From Paraburkholderia sp. BCC1885 (GTDB taxonomy: Bacteria > Pseudomonadota > Gammaproteobacteria > Burkholderiales > Burkholderiaceae), in assembly GCF_900996235.1 (NCBI RefSeq), contig NZ_CAAJGM010000099.1, forward strand, positions 86,315 through 150,314: a DNA stretch of 64,000 nucleotides. Direction: 5' to 3'. Below the pieces are notes generated by a model. The model was not told the origin of the DNA. It saw only the letters and a program-made list of their open reading frames with translations, and did no database searches. The translations under genes were made by a program, and so were the position numbers. The stretch's first letter is position 1, and each line of letters starts with the position of its first letter. This document shows, piece after piece, positions 24,960 through 34,707 of this stretch.

Positions 24960-26486
24960 TCAGTCCCCACCTGTGACGCGCAGCACTTCTTCGAGCGAGG
25001 TCAGCCCCGATTCGAGCCAGCGGTTCGCGTCTTCCCGCAACGTACGCATTCCGGCCGCGCGGCCGGCCGCCAGGATCTCGGCGTCCGAGGCGTTGCGGTG
25101 AATCAGTGGACTGATTTCCCCGTCCATCAGAAGCAGTTCATACACGCCCCGCCGGCCCGCGTAGCCGGAACGGCCGCATTTCTCACAGCCGACCGGATGC
25201 CAGGTCGTGATGCCGCCCTCGACACGCGACTCTTTGCACGCCGAACACAGACACCGCACCAGTCGCTGCGCGAGGACGCCCAGCAGCGAGGATGCGAGCA
25301 GATAGGGCTCCACACCCATGTCCGTCAACCGTGTAACGGCCGAGGCCGCATCGTTTGTGTGCAGCGTCGCGAGTACGAGGTGGCCTGTAAGCGATGCCTG
25401 CACCGCGATCTGCGCGGTTTCCAGATCCCGGATTTCGCCGATCATGATGATGTCCGGGTCCTGCCGCAGGATCGAGCGCAGCGCGCGTGCGAAGGTCATG
25501 CCGATCCGCTCGTTGACCTGCGTCTGGCCGATGCCCGACAGGTCGTATTCGATCGGGTCTTCCACCGTCATGATGTTGGTCGTCGCGGTCTCGAGGCGCG
25601 ACATCGATGCATAGAGCGTGGTGGTCTTGCCCGAGCCGGTTGGCCCCGTCACCAGCACGATGCCGTGTGGGCGACCAATCAGCCTGTCGAACTGCACAAG
25701 CGTGTCGGCTGCCATGCCCAGACGCTCGAGATTCAGACGCTGCGCGTCCTTTTCCAGCAGCCGAAGTACCGCCCGTTCCCCGTGCCCCGTCGGCAGCGTG
25801 GAGACACGCACATCGACCGCACGGCCACCCACGCGCAGGGTGATGCGGCCGTCCTGCGGCAGGCGCTTTTCTGCGATGTCGAGCTGCGCCATGATCTTGA
25901 TGCGGGAGATCAGCGCGCCATGCAGCGCCTTCTTTGGACGCACCACATCGCGCAGCGTGCCGTCCACACGAAAGCGCACCACCGACGCATTCTCGAACGG
26001 CTCAATGTGGATGTCCGACGCACCCTCGCGCGCCGCCTGCGTAAGCAGCGCGTTGATCATGCGGATGATCGGCGCGTCGTCCTCCGATTCGAGCAGGTCT
26101 TCCACCTCTGGCAGGTCCTGCATCAGGCGAGAAAGATCCACCTCCCCCTCGACCTCACCGACCACCTGCGCGGCGGTGCCATCCCCCCGTGAATACGCCG
26201 AGTTGATGGCCTGGGCCAGTTCCTCCGCGGGCACCCGCACGATCACCAGCCGACCGAAGGTGCGCGCCACTTCCGCGAGTGCCGGGACCGGCGTACGCTC
26301 GCTCACCCATACCTCGCACTCCTGCTCGCGACGATCCGCGATCAGGATCTGCCCCAGCCGGGCGAACCCATACGGCAGCAACCGCACTGATTCGGGCGAC
26401 GGTGAGGACCGCGCCACCGGGATCGGCGGCGGTGGGGATGGCTGCGTCGTACGCGCTCCATTCATGGCGATCACCGAACCTGTCAT
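24960..26486 (-). CDS. gspE: type II secretion ATPase GspE
   Basis: This 508-residue protein has an N-terminal GspL-binding region, then the ATPase core. It shows the Asp box ASDIHIEP (156-163), Walker A GPTGSGKTT (281-289), the Asp/His boxes with MTVEDPIEY, Walker B DPDIIMIGEIRD, and a four-Cys zinc finger (CLCSACKE ... CEKCGRSGYAGR). It hydrolyses ATP to drive pseudopilus assembly. Its ATG overlaps the gspD stop (ATGA). The first residues are Pro-rich; an internal ATG at codon 8 is possible. All catalytic motifs appear intact. Confidence 0.97.
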   Translation of the reverse strand: MTGSVIAMNGARTTQPSPPPPIPVARSSPSPESVRLLPYGFARLGQILIADRREQECEVWVSERTPVPALAEVARTFGRLVIVRVPAEELAQAINSAYSRGDGTAAQVVGEVEGEVDLSRLMQDLPEVEDLLESEDDAPIIRMINALLTQAAREGASDIHIEPFENASVVRFRVDGTLRDVVRPKKALHGALISRIKIMAQLDIAEKRLPQDGRITLRVGGRAVDVRVSTLPTGHGERAVLRLLEKDAQRLNLERLGMAADTLVQFDRLIGRPHGIVLVTGPTGSGKTTTLYASMSRLETATTNIMTVEDPIEYDLSGIGQTQVNERIGMTFARALRSILRQDPDIIMIGEIRDLETAQIAVQASLTGHLVLATLHTNDAASAVTRLTDMGVEPYLLASSLLGVLAQRLVRCLCSACKESRVEGGITTWHPVGCEKCGRSGYAGRRGVYELLLMDGEISPLIHRNASDAEILAAGRAAGMRTLREDANRWLESGLTSLEEVLRVTGGD

Positions 26487-28954
26487 GGCTGCATCCGGTT
26501 GACGTTCGCCGGCTGTGAGGCATCGGGCACCAATGTCGGCGGCTGCGGTGCTGGTGCGGTTTGCGGCACCGGCTGCGCCGGCAAGGTCGCGCCGCTGTCC
26601 GCAGGCACGAGGGTGCTCGCCGCGCCGCCTGTTATGCCCGGGGCTGCTGTTCCTTGCGGCTCATCCGGTGCAGGCGCGCCTGATGCCGGAACGCCCGATG
26701 CCGCACCGGCCACCCTCTGGCGCGTCATCCGGTTCAGATCGAAGATGCCCTCGGCGGCGGGAACACCCTGCTGCGGTCCCGGCGGCGCCGGCGGCAACGT
26801 TGGCGAATCATGATCCCGCTCGATCCGGTTATCCGACTGGAATCCCGACATCTGCTGGCGAACATCGTTGTAGCGGCTCTGCGAAATGTCCGCCTGGGTC
26901 GTCGCGTCGCGGATGATCACCGGCCGCAGGAACACCATCACGTTGGTTTTCGTGCGGCTCTTGTTCTCGGCCCGGAAAAGCGACCCGATCACCGGAATGT
27001 CGCCGAGCCAAGGCACCTTGTTGTTGCCGTCCGAGTAGTCATCCTGGATCAGGCCGCCGAGAACAATGATCTCCCCGTCGTCGGAGAGCACCGTCGACTC
27101 CACGGAGCGTTTGATGATGGTGACGCCTCCATTGTTGTTGACGGAGGTCGGATCGACCGACGAGTCTTCCGAGTAGATCTGCAATTTGATGACGCCGCTT
27201 TTCGCGATCTGCGGCTTCACGTGCAGCACGATGCCCACGTCCTCGCGGTCAAACGTGTTGAATGCGGCAAGCCCCGACGTGCTAGAAGTCGCAGTAGACA
27301 CCGAACCGTTCTCGATGGGCACGTTCGAACCGACCACGATCCGCGCCTCTTCGTTGTCGAGCGTGATGAGGTTCGGCGACGAGAGGATGCTCGCGTTGCT
27401 CACGGTCGCCAGCGCCTGCACCAGCGCACCGAGGCCGAAGAACTTGCCGAAGTTGTGCAGCAGACCGATGTTGATGCCGTTATTCAGGAGCGTCGTGGTC
27501 GCGGCCGTCGACAGGTTCTGCCCGATGGTCTGACCGCTTGCCGTCAGGTTCACAATCCCCTGGCTTGTCGACGTATTGAAGTTGGTACCGCCGATCAGCG
27601 AGTTGGTGCCGTTGCTTGACTGCAATGCCCCCTGCCACTGCACCCCCAGATTGGCCGCGTCCGTCGCGGTCATTTCGACAATCATCGCCTCCAGGTAGAC
27701 CTGCTCACGCCGCACGTCGAGCTGGCTGATCACGTTGCGGATGCTCTCGTACACCGGCTCTGGCGCCGTGACCACCAGCGAGTTCGTCGCCGTATCGGCC
27801 TGGATCGACTCGCCGCCTGGGTTCTCCTCACCCCCGCCGCCGCGCGCGTTCGCAAGCAGTCCTCCCGAACCACCCGAACCTCCGCCGGAGGATCCACCAC
27901 CCAATGCTCCGGACTGCCCACCCGAACCACTGGTTGACGCCCCAGGCAACGGTGGCAGACCGGGCGTGCCGGTCGATGACGATGATCCAGACCCGCCGCT
28001 GCTGTTGCCGCTGGTCGTGCTGTTGCCCTGGCTGAAACTCTGTGATGACTTGTCCGAGTCGGAATCCGAATCGCCTCCGGACAGACCGAGCATCCCCCGC
28101 AAGACCTTCGCCAGTGAACTTGCACTTGCATAATCCAGCCGTATCACGTGCATGTTGCCAGGCACCCGGGTCGGTGCATCGAGCTCTGCAATCAAAGCCT
28201 TCGCGGCGGCGATTCTCGACGGACTGCTCGCGCGCAGCAGCAGCGCATTGATGCGCGGATCCGCCTCGACCGACACCTTCAGTGTCGCATCGGTATTGCC
28301 AATGCCCGCCGGGTCCAGCATCTTCTGGGCAATCGGCGCGATATCCATCGCGCTTTCGTGCTCAAGGTGCACCACCGCCACACTTTGCGACTCCGACTCA
28401 TCGACGCCGGCAATGACCGCAGCGATGCGCCGGACATTATCGGCATAGTCGGTCACGACCAGTGTGTTGTCGTTGGCATATGCCACGACCAGGTTGTTCG
28501 GGCTGACCATCGGCTTGATGACGGGCAGCAGCGCCGTTGCCGACCCACTCCTGAGCCGGAACACCTGCGTCACGACCGTATCGCCGCGCGCGCGTGGTTC
28601 ATTGCCGACATACGTGGGCACCCCCTGCAGCTTGGCATCGGCTTCAGGCACCACTTTGAGAATGCCGTTGTCCTGCACGAGCGCGAAGCCCTGCATGCGC
28701 AGCGCGGTTTCGAGCGTCTTCAACGCCCGGTCGCGACTCACCGGATTATCGGCAGCAAGGTTCAGTTGTCCCTTCACGCGCGGGTCCACGATGATGGTGG
28801 TGTCAGTTGCGGCGCCGATGGCTTTCGCCACGTCGCTGATCGGCGCGTTCGTGAAGTTCAGCGTGACCTGTGCGCTCGCCAGTTGTGCGGAGAGCAGGCT
28901 GATGACAAGCATCGAGCGGGACAGACGGACAAGCGGAGTGCGTAGACGTCTCAT
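26483..28954 (-). CDS. gspD: type II secretion secretin GspD
   Basis: This 823-residue outer-membrane secretin has a signal peptide ending LASAQ, then N0 (VTLNFTNAPISDVAKAIG; VDPRVKGQLNL), the N1-N3 repeats (RIAAVIAGVDESESQSVAVVHL; KALIAELDAPTR), and the secretin core with VYLEAMIVEMTA, VPIENGSV and the signature VPWLGDIPVIGSLF. An unusually long Ser/Gly-rich insertion (about 90 residues, from GGDSDSDSDKSSQSF to NARGGGGEENPGGE) lies inside N3. The C-terminal 110 residues are Pro/Ala-rich. The start at 28954 (MRRLRTPLVRL) gives a normal signal peptide, although the frame is open for 55 more codons. It heads gspD-E-F. Confidence 0.95.
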   Translation of the reverse strand: MRRLRTPLVRLSRSMLVISLLSAQLASAQVTLNFTNAPISDVAKAIGAATDTTIIVDPRVKGQLNLAADNPVSRDRALKTLETALRMQGFALVQDNGILKVVPEADAKLQGVPTYVGNEPRARGDTVVTQVFRLRSGSATALLPVIKPMVSPNNLVVAYANDNTLVVTDYADNVRRIAAVIAGVDESESQSVAVVHLEHESAMDIAPIAQKMLDPAGIGNTDATLKVSVEADPRINALLLRASSPSRIAAAKALIAELDAPTRVPGNMHVIRLDYASASSLAKVLRGMLGLSGGDSDSDSDKSSQSFSQGNSTTSGNSSGGSGSSSSTGTPGLPPLPGASTSGSGGQSGALGGGSSGGGSGGSGGLLANARGGGGEENPGGESIQADTATNSLVVTAPEPVYESIRNVISQLDVRREQVYLEAMIVEMTATDAANLGVQWQGALQSSNGTNSLIGGTNFNTSTSQGIVNLTASGQTIGQNLSTAATTTLLNNGINIGLLHNFGKFFGLGALVQALATVSNASILSSPNLITLDNEEARIVVGSNVPIENGSVSTATSSTSGLAAFNTFDREDVGIVLHVKPQIAKSGVIKLQIYSEDSSVDPTSVNNNGGVTIIKRSVESTVLSDDGEIIVLGGLIQDDYSDGNNKVPWLGDIPVIGSLFRAENKSRTKTNVMVFLRPVIIRDATTQADISQSRYNDVRQQMSGFQSDNRIERDHDSPTLPPAPPGPQQGVPAAEGIFDLNRMTRQRVAGAASGVPASGAPAPDEPQGTAAPGITGGAASTLVPADSGATLPAQPVPQTAPAPQPPTLVPDASQPANVNRMQP

Positions 28955-29231
28955 GGGCAATGGTTCGGTGCCGGCTTTTTGGATAAGCCGAAGCAGCCAG
29001 CCGCTCCGGCACATGGATCGTCCGATGCGCAGGAAACACCTGGCGCATACCCTGCCGGTCGCACCCGTTGGTCTCATCGCGGGCAGATCAGCAGCGTCAA
29101 GGGTAAGCACCTGAACCACTCAAAATTGTGACACGATTCTGTTGTTCGTCTGAGAGCGGCCTCATCATGCGGGACTACTGACCAAGTGCGCGGAGGTAGC
29201 ACATCATGGATCCGGCCGCGGCTCATGGGAC

Positions 29232-29495
29232 CTAGCGGATGCACCGGATGCAACGAACGCGTCGGCAGTCCCGGATTGACCGGCAATCGCACAGGGTACG
29301 GTGCCGGCACGCCATGACATGCCGCGCCACACCGGCGAGGGTCACGCCTTCCGTATTGGGTACCAGTACAACCCCGGCAAGGGCAAAGGCGGGTGCCATC
29401 CTGCGCATGTCCGGTACGCTCCCAAGGTCCCTCGTCCCGTTCGTCTTCCCAACCGGGGGGGGCTTGGTCCTTCTTTTCGACATACCCAGATTCAT
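29232..29495 (-). CDS. possible small protein with strong ribosome site
   Basis: This possible 87-residue protein starts MNLGMSKRRTKPPPVGK behind GGAGGAGG at good spacing, the best ribosome site in this gene-poor stretch. A moderately hydrophobic segment (MAPAFALAGVVLVP) follows. The last 25 residues are rich in Cys and Arg (CDCRSIRDCRRVRCIRCI), which is unusual and may indicate either a frameshift or a spurious tail. It is not recognised. It lies upstream of gspD in the same direction, 277 bases away. Confidence 0.35.
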   Translation of the reverse strand: MNLGMSKRRTKPPPVGKTNGTRDLGSVPDMRRMAPAFALAGVVLVPNTEGVTLAGVARHVMACRHRTLCDCRSIRDCRRVRCIRCIR

Positions 29496-30476
29496 TGCAG
29501 TCCTCCTCCCATACTGTCGACTCCCGATTCCATCATCTTCGTCACCATGCTCGCGTCCATGAGAACCACGCAAAGCCCACATCAGCACGGACCTGATCGT
29601 CCTTGAACACCCACGAGTTCCCCATCCGTTGCGACGGTGCCCGCGACACATCTGCCCCTTGCTACGGTCTCAACGTCTCCGTGTGCGCCTCGCGCTCCGG
29701 TGTTCACTTGTGCTTCGCGTGTACCCTCGACCGGAGCGACGCCTCAGGCTCAGCACCAAGTGAGATGCCGACGGCGAGGCTTGCCCTACGGATGCGCCAC
29801 CCTTCGATCCGACATCGTCCTCGGGGACACCTGGCAATTTACACCTCTTGAAATCTATATAGGCGTTATATCGAATTATAAATATGCCAATTGTATTTCC
29901 GGACGTTTGTCGCGTAAAACAGATTCGTTTCACGATTCGTTCACAAAACAGATACGATTCATCTAACCGACACAAGATGGTTATTTTTCGCTCGAATTAG
30001 AATCCTGAATATTGGGAGAATTGAATCTGTTTTTCGTGTCATGATCTATTCACGTAATGAAGCACACTCATGAGCGTGTCCGGCCATTTCAGGCGATGCA
30101 GCCATCGTTGCCCCAGCACTGCGCCGCATCTCGTCAAACCCAATACAGACAAAGCTCTCGTGGAATCCGCTTTCAACCAATCGGCTTCATCTGCCCTGCC
30201 AAGGCGGTCGGCACAGATAATTTTCAGGGAGAATTTCGAAGGTTCTTTCTCGTCTGAATCGAGTTTAGCGAAATCTTTCTCTCCCTTACTTTCAACGCAT
30301 CTTATATTTACTCTTTAGTATCGAAATACTGCCAATCCAGATTCTTCATTAACGCACTTTGTCAAAAAAACTTCTTACCAAAATAAGGAAGTCGGCCTAT
30401 ATTTCATTCGCGGTCTGAGCGATAAGCGGGCTGCACCGGGATTTACTTCTTTCTCCACAGCTTCTGAGGATTCCTC
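29496..30476. other. gene-free region with AT-rich segment upstream of the DING gene
   Basis: No convincing gene lies in this 980-base stretch. From about 29840 to 30400 the GC content drops sharply, with several TTATAA/AATATT-like boxes that could be promoter elements for the plus-strand DING gene. A TGAGGA ribosome site lies just before 30477. The rest (29496-29840) shows only Arg-rich frames. Confidence 0.5.
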
Positions 30477-31904
30477 ATGAAATTCAGCAAACGCAAGTCC
30501 ATTCTGGCCGTTATGCTCGTGATGGCAGGTTACGGCGCGGCCAGCGCCGAAGCACAGACCGTCGTGCTGGGTGGCGGTTCGTCCCTGGTCGGCCCGTCGA
30601 TCCAAAAGGAAATTCAGGATTTCGGTGGAACGCTGACCTACTTCACCGATAGTTCGGGCGCCGGTCAGACGGCCTTCTTCAACAATGACGCTCCGGCACT
30701 CGTCTCCCTCTCGGTTTCGGGCACCGTGACCACTACGCTGACGGCATCGGGTACCGTGGACTTCGCCAACAGCGATGCCGCGCTACTGGCAGCGCAGGTC
30801 ACCGCGTACCAGGCGGGCCTGGGCGCGACAGAGGGCCCGCTGATCCAAGCACCCTATATCGTGACGCCGATCACCGTTCCAATTGTGAATGGCCCGACAC
30901 CGACAAGCACGACGACGCCGCAAACGACGCCGCTCCAGCCGCATAGCATCGCGCTGAACGACGACGATCTGTGCGGGATCTACTCGGGCAAGCTCACGAA
31001 CTGGAACGAGGTTACCGATCCGGACACCATCTCGCTCAGCAATCCTGTCGGCACGAAGTACACCGCCAGCATCCCCATCGAGGTTGTGTACCGCTCGGAT
31101 AACAGCGGCACCACGGAACTGCTCACGCGCCACCTGTCGCAGGTCTGCCATACGGCCGCCTTCACGCGAGTCGTACAAGGCGCGGGCGGCCCAGGCACGA
31201 CCGCCACGGTTAGCCTGCTCGCCAATTCGAACGTCTCGTTCACCGACGGCCAAGCGTTCACGGCGAACTTCGGCGGTACCAACCCGCCTCTCCCGACGAG
31301 CTTCATTGGCGCAAGCGGCAGCGGTGGCGTTCAGAGTGCGCTCCTGGCGGTTCCGACGACGAAGTCGGGAATCGGGTATCTGAGCCCGGACTGGACAAAC
31401 ACGTTCCTCGCAACCTCGAGCCCGTCCGCTTCGGCACAGCTGGCCGTGGCCAGCCTGCGTAACGACCTGTTCGAGGTCACGGCGCCTTTGGGCACCACCA
31501 CCGTCGACATCGCGCCGACGAATACGCAGGTAGATAACGCCCTTGCAACCGCATCGCCGCCGAGCGGATCTGCCGCGGCAGACCCGACGAATTGGGTCCC
31601 GACGGATCCCACGACAACGGCATACCAGGAACTTGCCAACCCGTCGGTCGGCTACCCGGTTTCCGGCAGCTCACAGATCATCGTCAGCCAGTGCTACGCG
31701 AACCCGTCGGTCACGTCTGCAGTCACCAGTTTCCTGACCGATCACTACACGAATTCGGAGTTCATCTCGGTCGTGCGGAACAACGGATTCGACATCCCGA
31801 CCGCCTTCGTTACCGCAATCCAAGGCGACTTCCTGACGGCAAGCAGAGGGAATACGCTGAACATCGGCAACTCGACGGTCTGCGCAGGCGGCAAGGGCCG
31901 GTAG
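30477..31904 (+). CDS. DING-family phosphate-binding protein (LapA-like)
   Basis: This 475-residue exported protein has a signal peptide MKFSKRKSILAVMLVMAGYGAASAEA (written here in part: SILAVMLVMAGYG), then VVLGGGSSLVGPS in place of the DINGGG start. It carries the DING/PstS landmarks DDLCGIYSGKLTNWNEV, IEVVYRSDNSGTTELLTRHL, SGSGGVQSALL, GIGYLSPDW, IIVSQCYAN and the terminus FLTASRGNTLNIGNSTVC. Known relatives bind phosphate, and the Pseudomonas aeruginosa relative LapA is a phosphatase secreted by the Hxc T2SS, encoded beside that system. Here too the gene adjoins gspD, divergently. A T2SS substrate expressed on phosphate limitation is the likely role. A hairpin follows the stop. Confidence 0.85.
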   Translation: MKFSKRKSILAVMLVMAGYGAASAEAQTVVLGGGSSLVGPSIQKEIQDFGGTLTYFTDSSGAGQTAFFNNDAPALVSLSVSGTVTTTLTASGTVDFANSDAALLAAQVTAYQAGLGATEGPLIQAPYIVTPITVPIVNGPTPTSTTTPQTTPLQPHSIALNDDDLCGIYSGKLTNWNEVTDPDTISLSNPVGTKYTASIPIEVVYRSDNSGTTELLTRHLSQVCHTAAFTRVVQGAGGPGTTATVSLLANSNVSFTDGQAFTANFGGTNPPLPTSFIGASGSGGVQSALLAVPTTKSGIGYLSPDWTNTFLATSSPSASAQLAVASLRNDLFEVTAPLGTTTVDIAPTNTQVDNALATASPPSGSAAADPTNWVPTDPTTTAYQELANPSVGYPVSGSSQIIVSQCYANPSVTSAVTSFLTDHYTNSEFISVVRNNGFDIPTAFVTAIQGDFLTASRGNTLNIGNSTVCAGGKGR

Positions 31905-31942
31905 CAGCACCAGCGGCGTTAATTCGTCGCTAATTGGGCAAT

Positions 31943-31984
31943 AACACGCCATGTCTCCTCACAGGCTTGGGGACATGGCGTGTT
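31943..31984 (+). terminator. hairpin downstream of the DING gene
   Basis: Two perfectly complementary 13-base arms, AACACGCCATGTC (31943-31955) and GACATGGCGTGTT (31972-31984), enclose a 16-base loop, 38 bases after the stop. The following GCTTTAGAC is only weakly T-rich, so termination efficiency is uncertain. Confidence 0.6.
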
Positions 31985-32485
31985 GCTTTAGACAAGTGTG
32001 GTTCGTTGTACCCCCGCAGCATTGCCGACTGATGTGACCTCTGCCTACCACAAGGCATCAGCACTATAGACAAGCCACCACCGCAACTTGATTTGCTCTT
32101 TACCTCGGTTGTAAGAAAATATCTTGCACCCGCGGCCAATAAGTGACGCTGCCCTTCCTTTATCTGCTAGCGGGCGTGCGCCGCGCGGCTCCCCGCTACG
32201 CCGCACTCTTGGCATTTGCTCACATCGACCTTTGATTTCTTCATTTCCGCCACCGCTGTTGATCCTGTTTCTCCGCTACCTCACCTCTCGATTCTGCTTT
32301 TTGACGAATCGTGAAAGCACGGCGACTCGGCAATTTATTTGGAAACTGTCATCGAGACGTCCTGCACTTCACACCGGCGCATATTGCGCCGGCGCGCTTC
32401 GTTCAGGCAGTCCGAGTTCGCTCGGTTACTTAGCCGATATTCACATTTGCGACTGGGCTAAACGCGCAGGCGATGCAAACACGAG
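31985..32485. other. non-coding stretch before the IS5 remnant
   Basis: No gene is supported here. A short palindrome, CCGGCGCA-TAT-TGCGCCGG, lies at 32374-32392 and could form an 8-bp hairpin. The stretch from about 32220 to 32340 is less GC-rich. Part of it may be residual insertion-sequence DNA, but no end was recognised. Confidence 0.4.
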
Positions 32486-33193
32486 TTAGCTCTCGGCGAG
32501 CTTGTCATATCGACTGGCGACACGGCGAAAATGCCTGATGCGATTGAAGAACCGCTCGACCAGATTGCGTCTACGGTACGGGACAGGACACGGTTGTAAC
32601 GGCGCTTTGTCTTGCGATTCGAACGCGGGGGATCACGACCTTCGCGCGGGTAGCAAGAGTCCGTCGCACGAAACGGTCAGCATCGCAGCCCTTGTTTGCG
32701 ACAACCGCTCTGGTGCGCAGATGCCCGACTAGTTGCGCGGCACACGAGATGTCGGCTACCTGTCCTTCGGTGACTGTCTGTCGCAACGGGCGACCGTTCA
32801 AATCCACCGCGAAATGCAGTTTGGTACTCAGTCCGCCTCGGGAATTTCCAAGCGCTTGCAGACCGCTTTTTTAAGCCGTCCGCCGAATGCTGGTGCGTTC
32901 ACACGACCGTCGAATCGATCAGCATGCGCTCGATTTGCGTCCGGCCTGCCCGTGCATTCACAACACGCTGCGACATATCCTTGCTCGGCCGGCGCGAAAA
33001 GTGCATGCACACCGTTTATGCCATCGACCGAACTCCGCAGGCAAGTCGCGCCACTTACTGCCAGTACGGGCAATCCACAGTACCGCTTTGAGAAATTAGC
33101 GATGCTGCATGCCGTTCGGTCTCGGTCGCCTTCCTTGCCCGGCAGGACGTCTTACACTTTGTTCCATACTTCGTCGTTCAGTAACGTTCGCAC
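32486..33193 (-). pseudogene. degraded IS5-family transposase
   Basis: Reading leftward, fragments of one IS5-family transposase appear in different frames: LLNDEVWNKV followed by a stop, then DVLPGKEGDRDRT, VLWIARTGSKWRDLPAEFGRWHKR, IERMLIDSTVV, LKKAVCKRLEIPEAD, AVDLNGRPLRQTVTEGQVAD, VVANKGCDADRFV and the conserved end RRNLVERFFNRIRHFRR, VASRYDKLAES. At least one in-frame stop and several frameshifts make it non-functional. The catalytic DSTVV and the E of LVERFF are still recognisable. The product of the intact parent would be about 240-260 residues. It lies directly beside the intact IS630 element, marking an insertion hot spot. Confidence 0.88.
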
Positions 33194-33312
33194 TATCCTG
33201 TCTCGCAGTGCAAAAGACAGGATGTAAACACAGATTTTTAAATATAAACGGTAACTAGTACGACGTCCCGCAATTACTTTTAATAAATGCTTGCATGGTC
33301 TATCCTGGTGGC

Positions 33313-34395
33313 ATGAGCCGAGGTCGTCATGCAACGCCAGTGAAGCTGGCCAGGAAGGACCGGGAGGAGCTACTGGCGCTGATCAGGCGCACGACGGCGG
33401 CCCAGCGTGATGTGACGCGGGCACGCATCGCGCTAATGGCGCATGAGGGATACTCAGGCGCAGCGATTGCACAGGAACTGGGCGTGTCCGTGCAGACGGT
33501 CAGCCTGTGGCGCCAGCGGGTTGCACGGCAAGGCGCTCAAGGTATTCGGGAGGGCGAGCGTAGCGGTCGTCCGCCACGCATCACGCAGGAAGCGCGGCTG
33601 CAACTGATCGCGCTGGCGTGCGAGGTGCAGGACGCGCACGGCCGGGTTACGCCGACGCTCGATGAGATCATGACGCGCGCAGTCGAGCGCGGGATCGTCG
33701 AACAGATTAGTCGCAGCCATGTGCAACGCATTTTGCAGGCGGGCGAGGTTCGTCCGCATCGGGTGCAACAGTGGCTGCACAGTCCAGATCCGGCCTTTCG
33801 CGAGAAGGTCAACGTGATTTGCAGGCTGTATCGCAAGGAGCCGAAGAATGCGGTCGTGCTGAGCATTGACGAGAAGACCGGCATCCAGGCCATTGAACGC
33901 AAGCATCCGGGACGCGCGCCCGTAGCAGGACGGTTGCGTCGTCGCGAATTTGAATATGTCCGTCATGGCACACAGGCGCTGATCGCCGCGCTGGATGTGC
34001 ATACCGGACAGGTGCTGGGCAGTTGTCGCGACCGACGCACGCAGGACGACCTGGTGGCTTTCATGGACAGCGTGGCGGCCGCGTATCCGGGCCAACAGGT
34101 GCATGTGATCTGGGACAATCTGAACACGCATCGTGCACACGCCGTGTGGCAGGCGTTCAACGCGCGGCACAGCAGGCGGTTTCACTTCCACTTCACCCCT
34201 TTGCATGCGAGCTGGGTGAACCAGATCGAACTGTGGTTTGCAGCCTATACGCGCCGTGTGCTGCGTCATGCCAGTCACGTCAGCACTGCGCATCTGCGCG
34301 AGCGTACGGAGCAGTTCATCCGTGAGCGCAACCAGACGGCACGCCCCTTCAGATGGACTTTCCGGGGCTACCCGTTGCAAACTGGCGCATCCTGA
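33313..34395 (+). CDS. IS630-family transposase
   Basis: This 360-residue transposase has an N-terminal helix-turn-helix domain (YSGAAIAQELGVSVQTVSLWRQRV), a second winged-helix region with SRSHVQRILQAGEVRPH, and a DDE domain: LSIDEKTGIQAIER (first Asp), HVIWDNLNTH (second Asp) and LHASWVNQIELWFA (Glu). The catalytic triad is complete and the frame is intact, so the enzyme is probably active. The start MSRGRH was chosen over six further upstream codons. It is flanked by matching inverted ends. Confidence 0.95.
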   Translation: MSRGRHATPVKLARKDREELLALIRRTTAAQRDVTRARIALMAHEGYSGAAIAQELGVSVQTVSLWRQRVARQGAQGIREGERSGRPPRITQEARLQLIALACEVQDAHGRVTPTLDEIMTRAVERGIVEQISRSHVQRILQAGEVRPHRVQQWLHSPDPAFREKVNVICRLYRKEPKNAVVLSIDEKTGIQAIERKHPGRAPVAGRLRRREFEYVRHGTQALIAALDVHTGQVLGSCRDRRTQDDLVAFMDSVAAAYPGQQVHVIWDNLNTHRAHAVWQAFNARHSRRFHFHFTPLHASWVNQIELWFAAYTRRVLRHASHVSTAHLRERTEQFIRERNQTARPFRWTFRGYPLQTGAS

Positions 34396-34407
34396 ACCGG
34401 AGCGCTC

Positions 34408-34707
34408 ATGCCCGCCTTACCCGCGAAACATCATGCAAGCGAACTGCAGCGTCAACTGCGCGCCCTGCTGGGACACGACCAGATCGTCACGCAGGCTTAT
34501 GGGCGCCATCTGCTGATCAAACGCCTGGACGATCAGGAGCCGACCGTTGTGGCACGCCTGAGTGAACTCAGCCGCAATCGTTATGGTGCGGCCTTTCGTA
34601 GCCATAGCGGGCGATGGGAACCTCTGCCTGGCTCAGGTTCACTCGACGAGATGGCTCAACTGGTCGTCACGCTCCTGCAGCCTTATTTACAGCCAGATAA
34701 TTGTTAA
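34408..34707 (+). CDS. small accessory protein of the IS630 element
   Basis: This 99-residue protein is encoded inside the element, 12 bases after the transposase stop, and ends about 20 bases before the right inverted end. It has no membrane segment. The sequence (LRALLGHDQIVTQAYGRHLLIKRLDDQEPTVVARL; RNRYGAAFRSHSGRWEPLPG) is well formed, with a regular helix-strand pattern. No function is known to me. It may be a passenger or a regulator of transposition. Its position argues that it moves with the element. Confidence 0.7.
   Translation: MPALPAKHHASELQRQLRALLGHDQIVTQAYGRHLLIKRLDDQEPTVVARLSELSRNRYGAAFRSHSGRWEPLPGSGSLDEMAQLVVTLLQPYLQPDNC

Noticed and set aside
24681..26192. 503-codon plus-strand frame opposite gspE and gspF
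   Set aside because: It is antisense to two genes with intact motifs and contains no recognisable domain.
27830..28030. Possible tandem-repeat or CRISPR-like DNA
   Set aside because: The repetitive look comes from Ser/Gly codons in the gspD insertion; spacing is irregular. No CRISPR array was seen anywhere in the window.
28955..29119. N-terminal extension of gspD by 55 codons
   Set aside because: The extension has no signal-peptide logic, and the ATG at 28954 places a normal signal peptide at the N-terminus.
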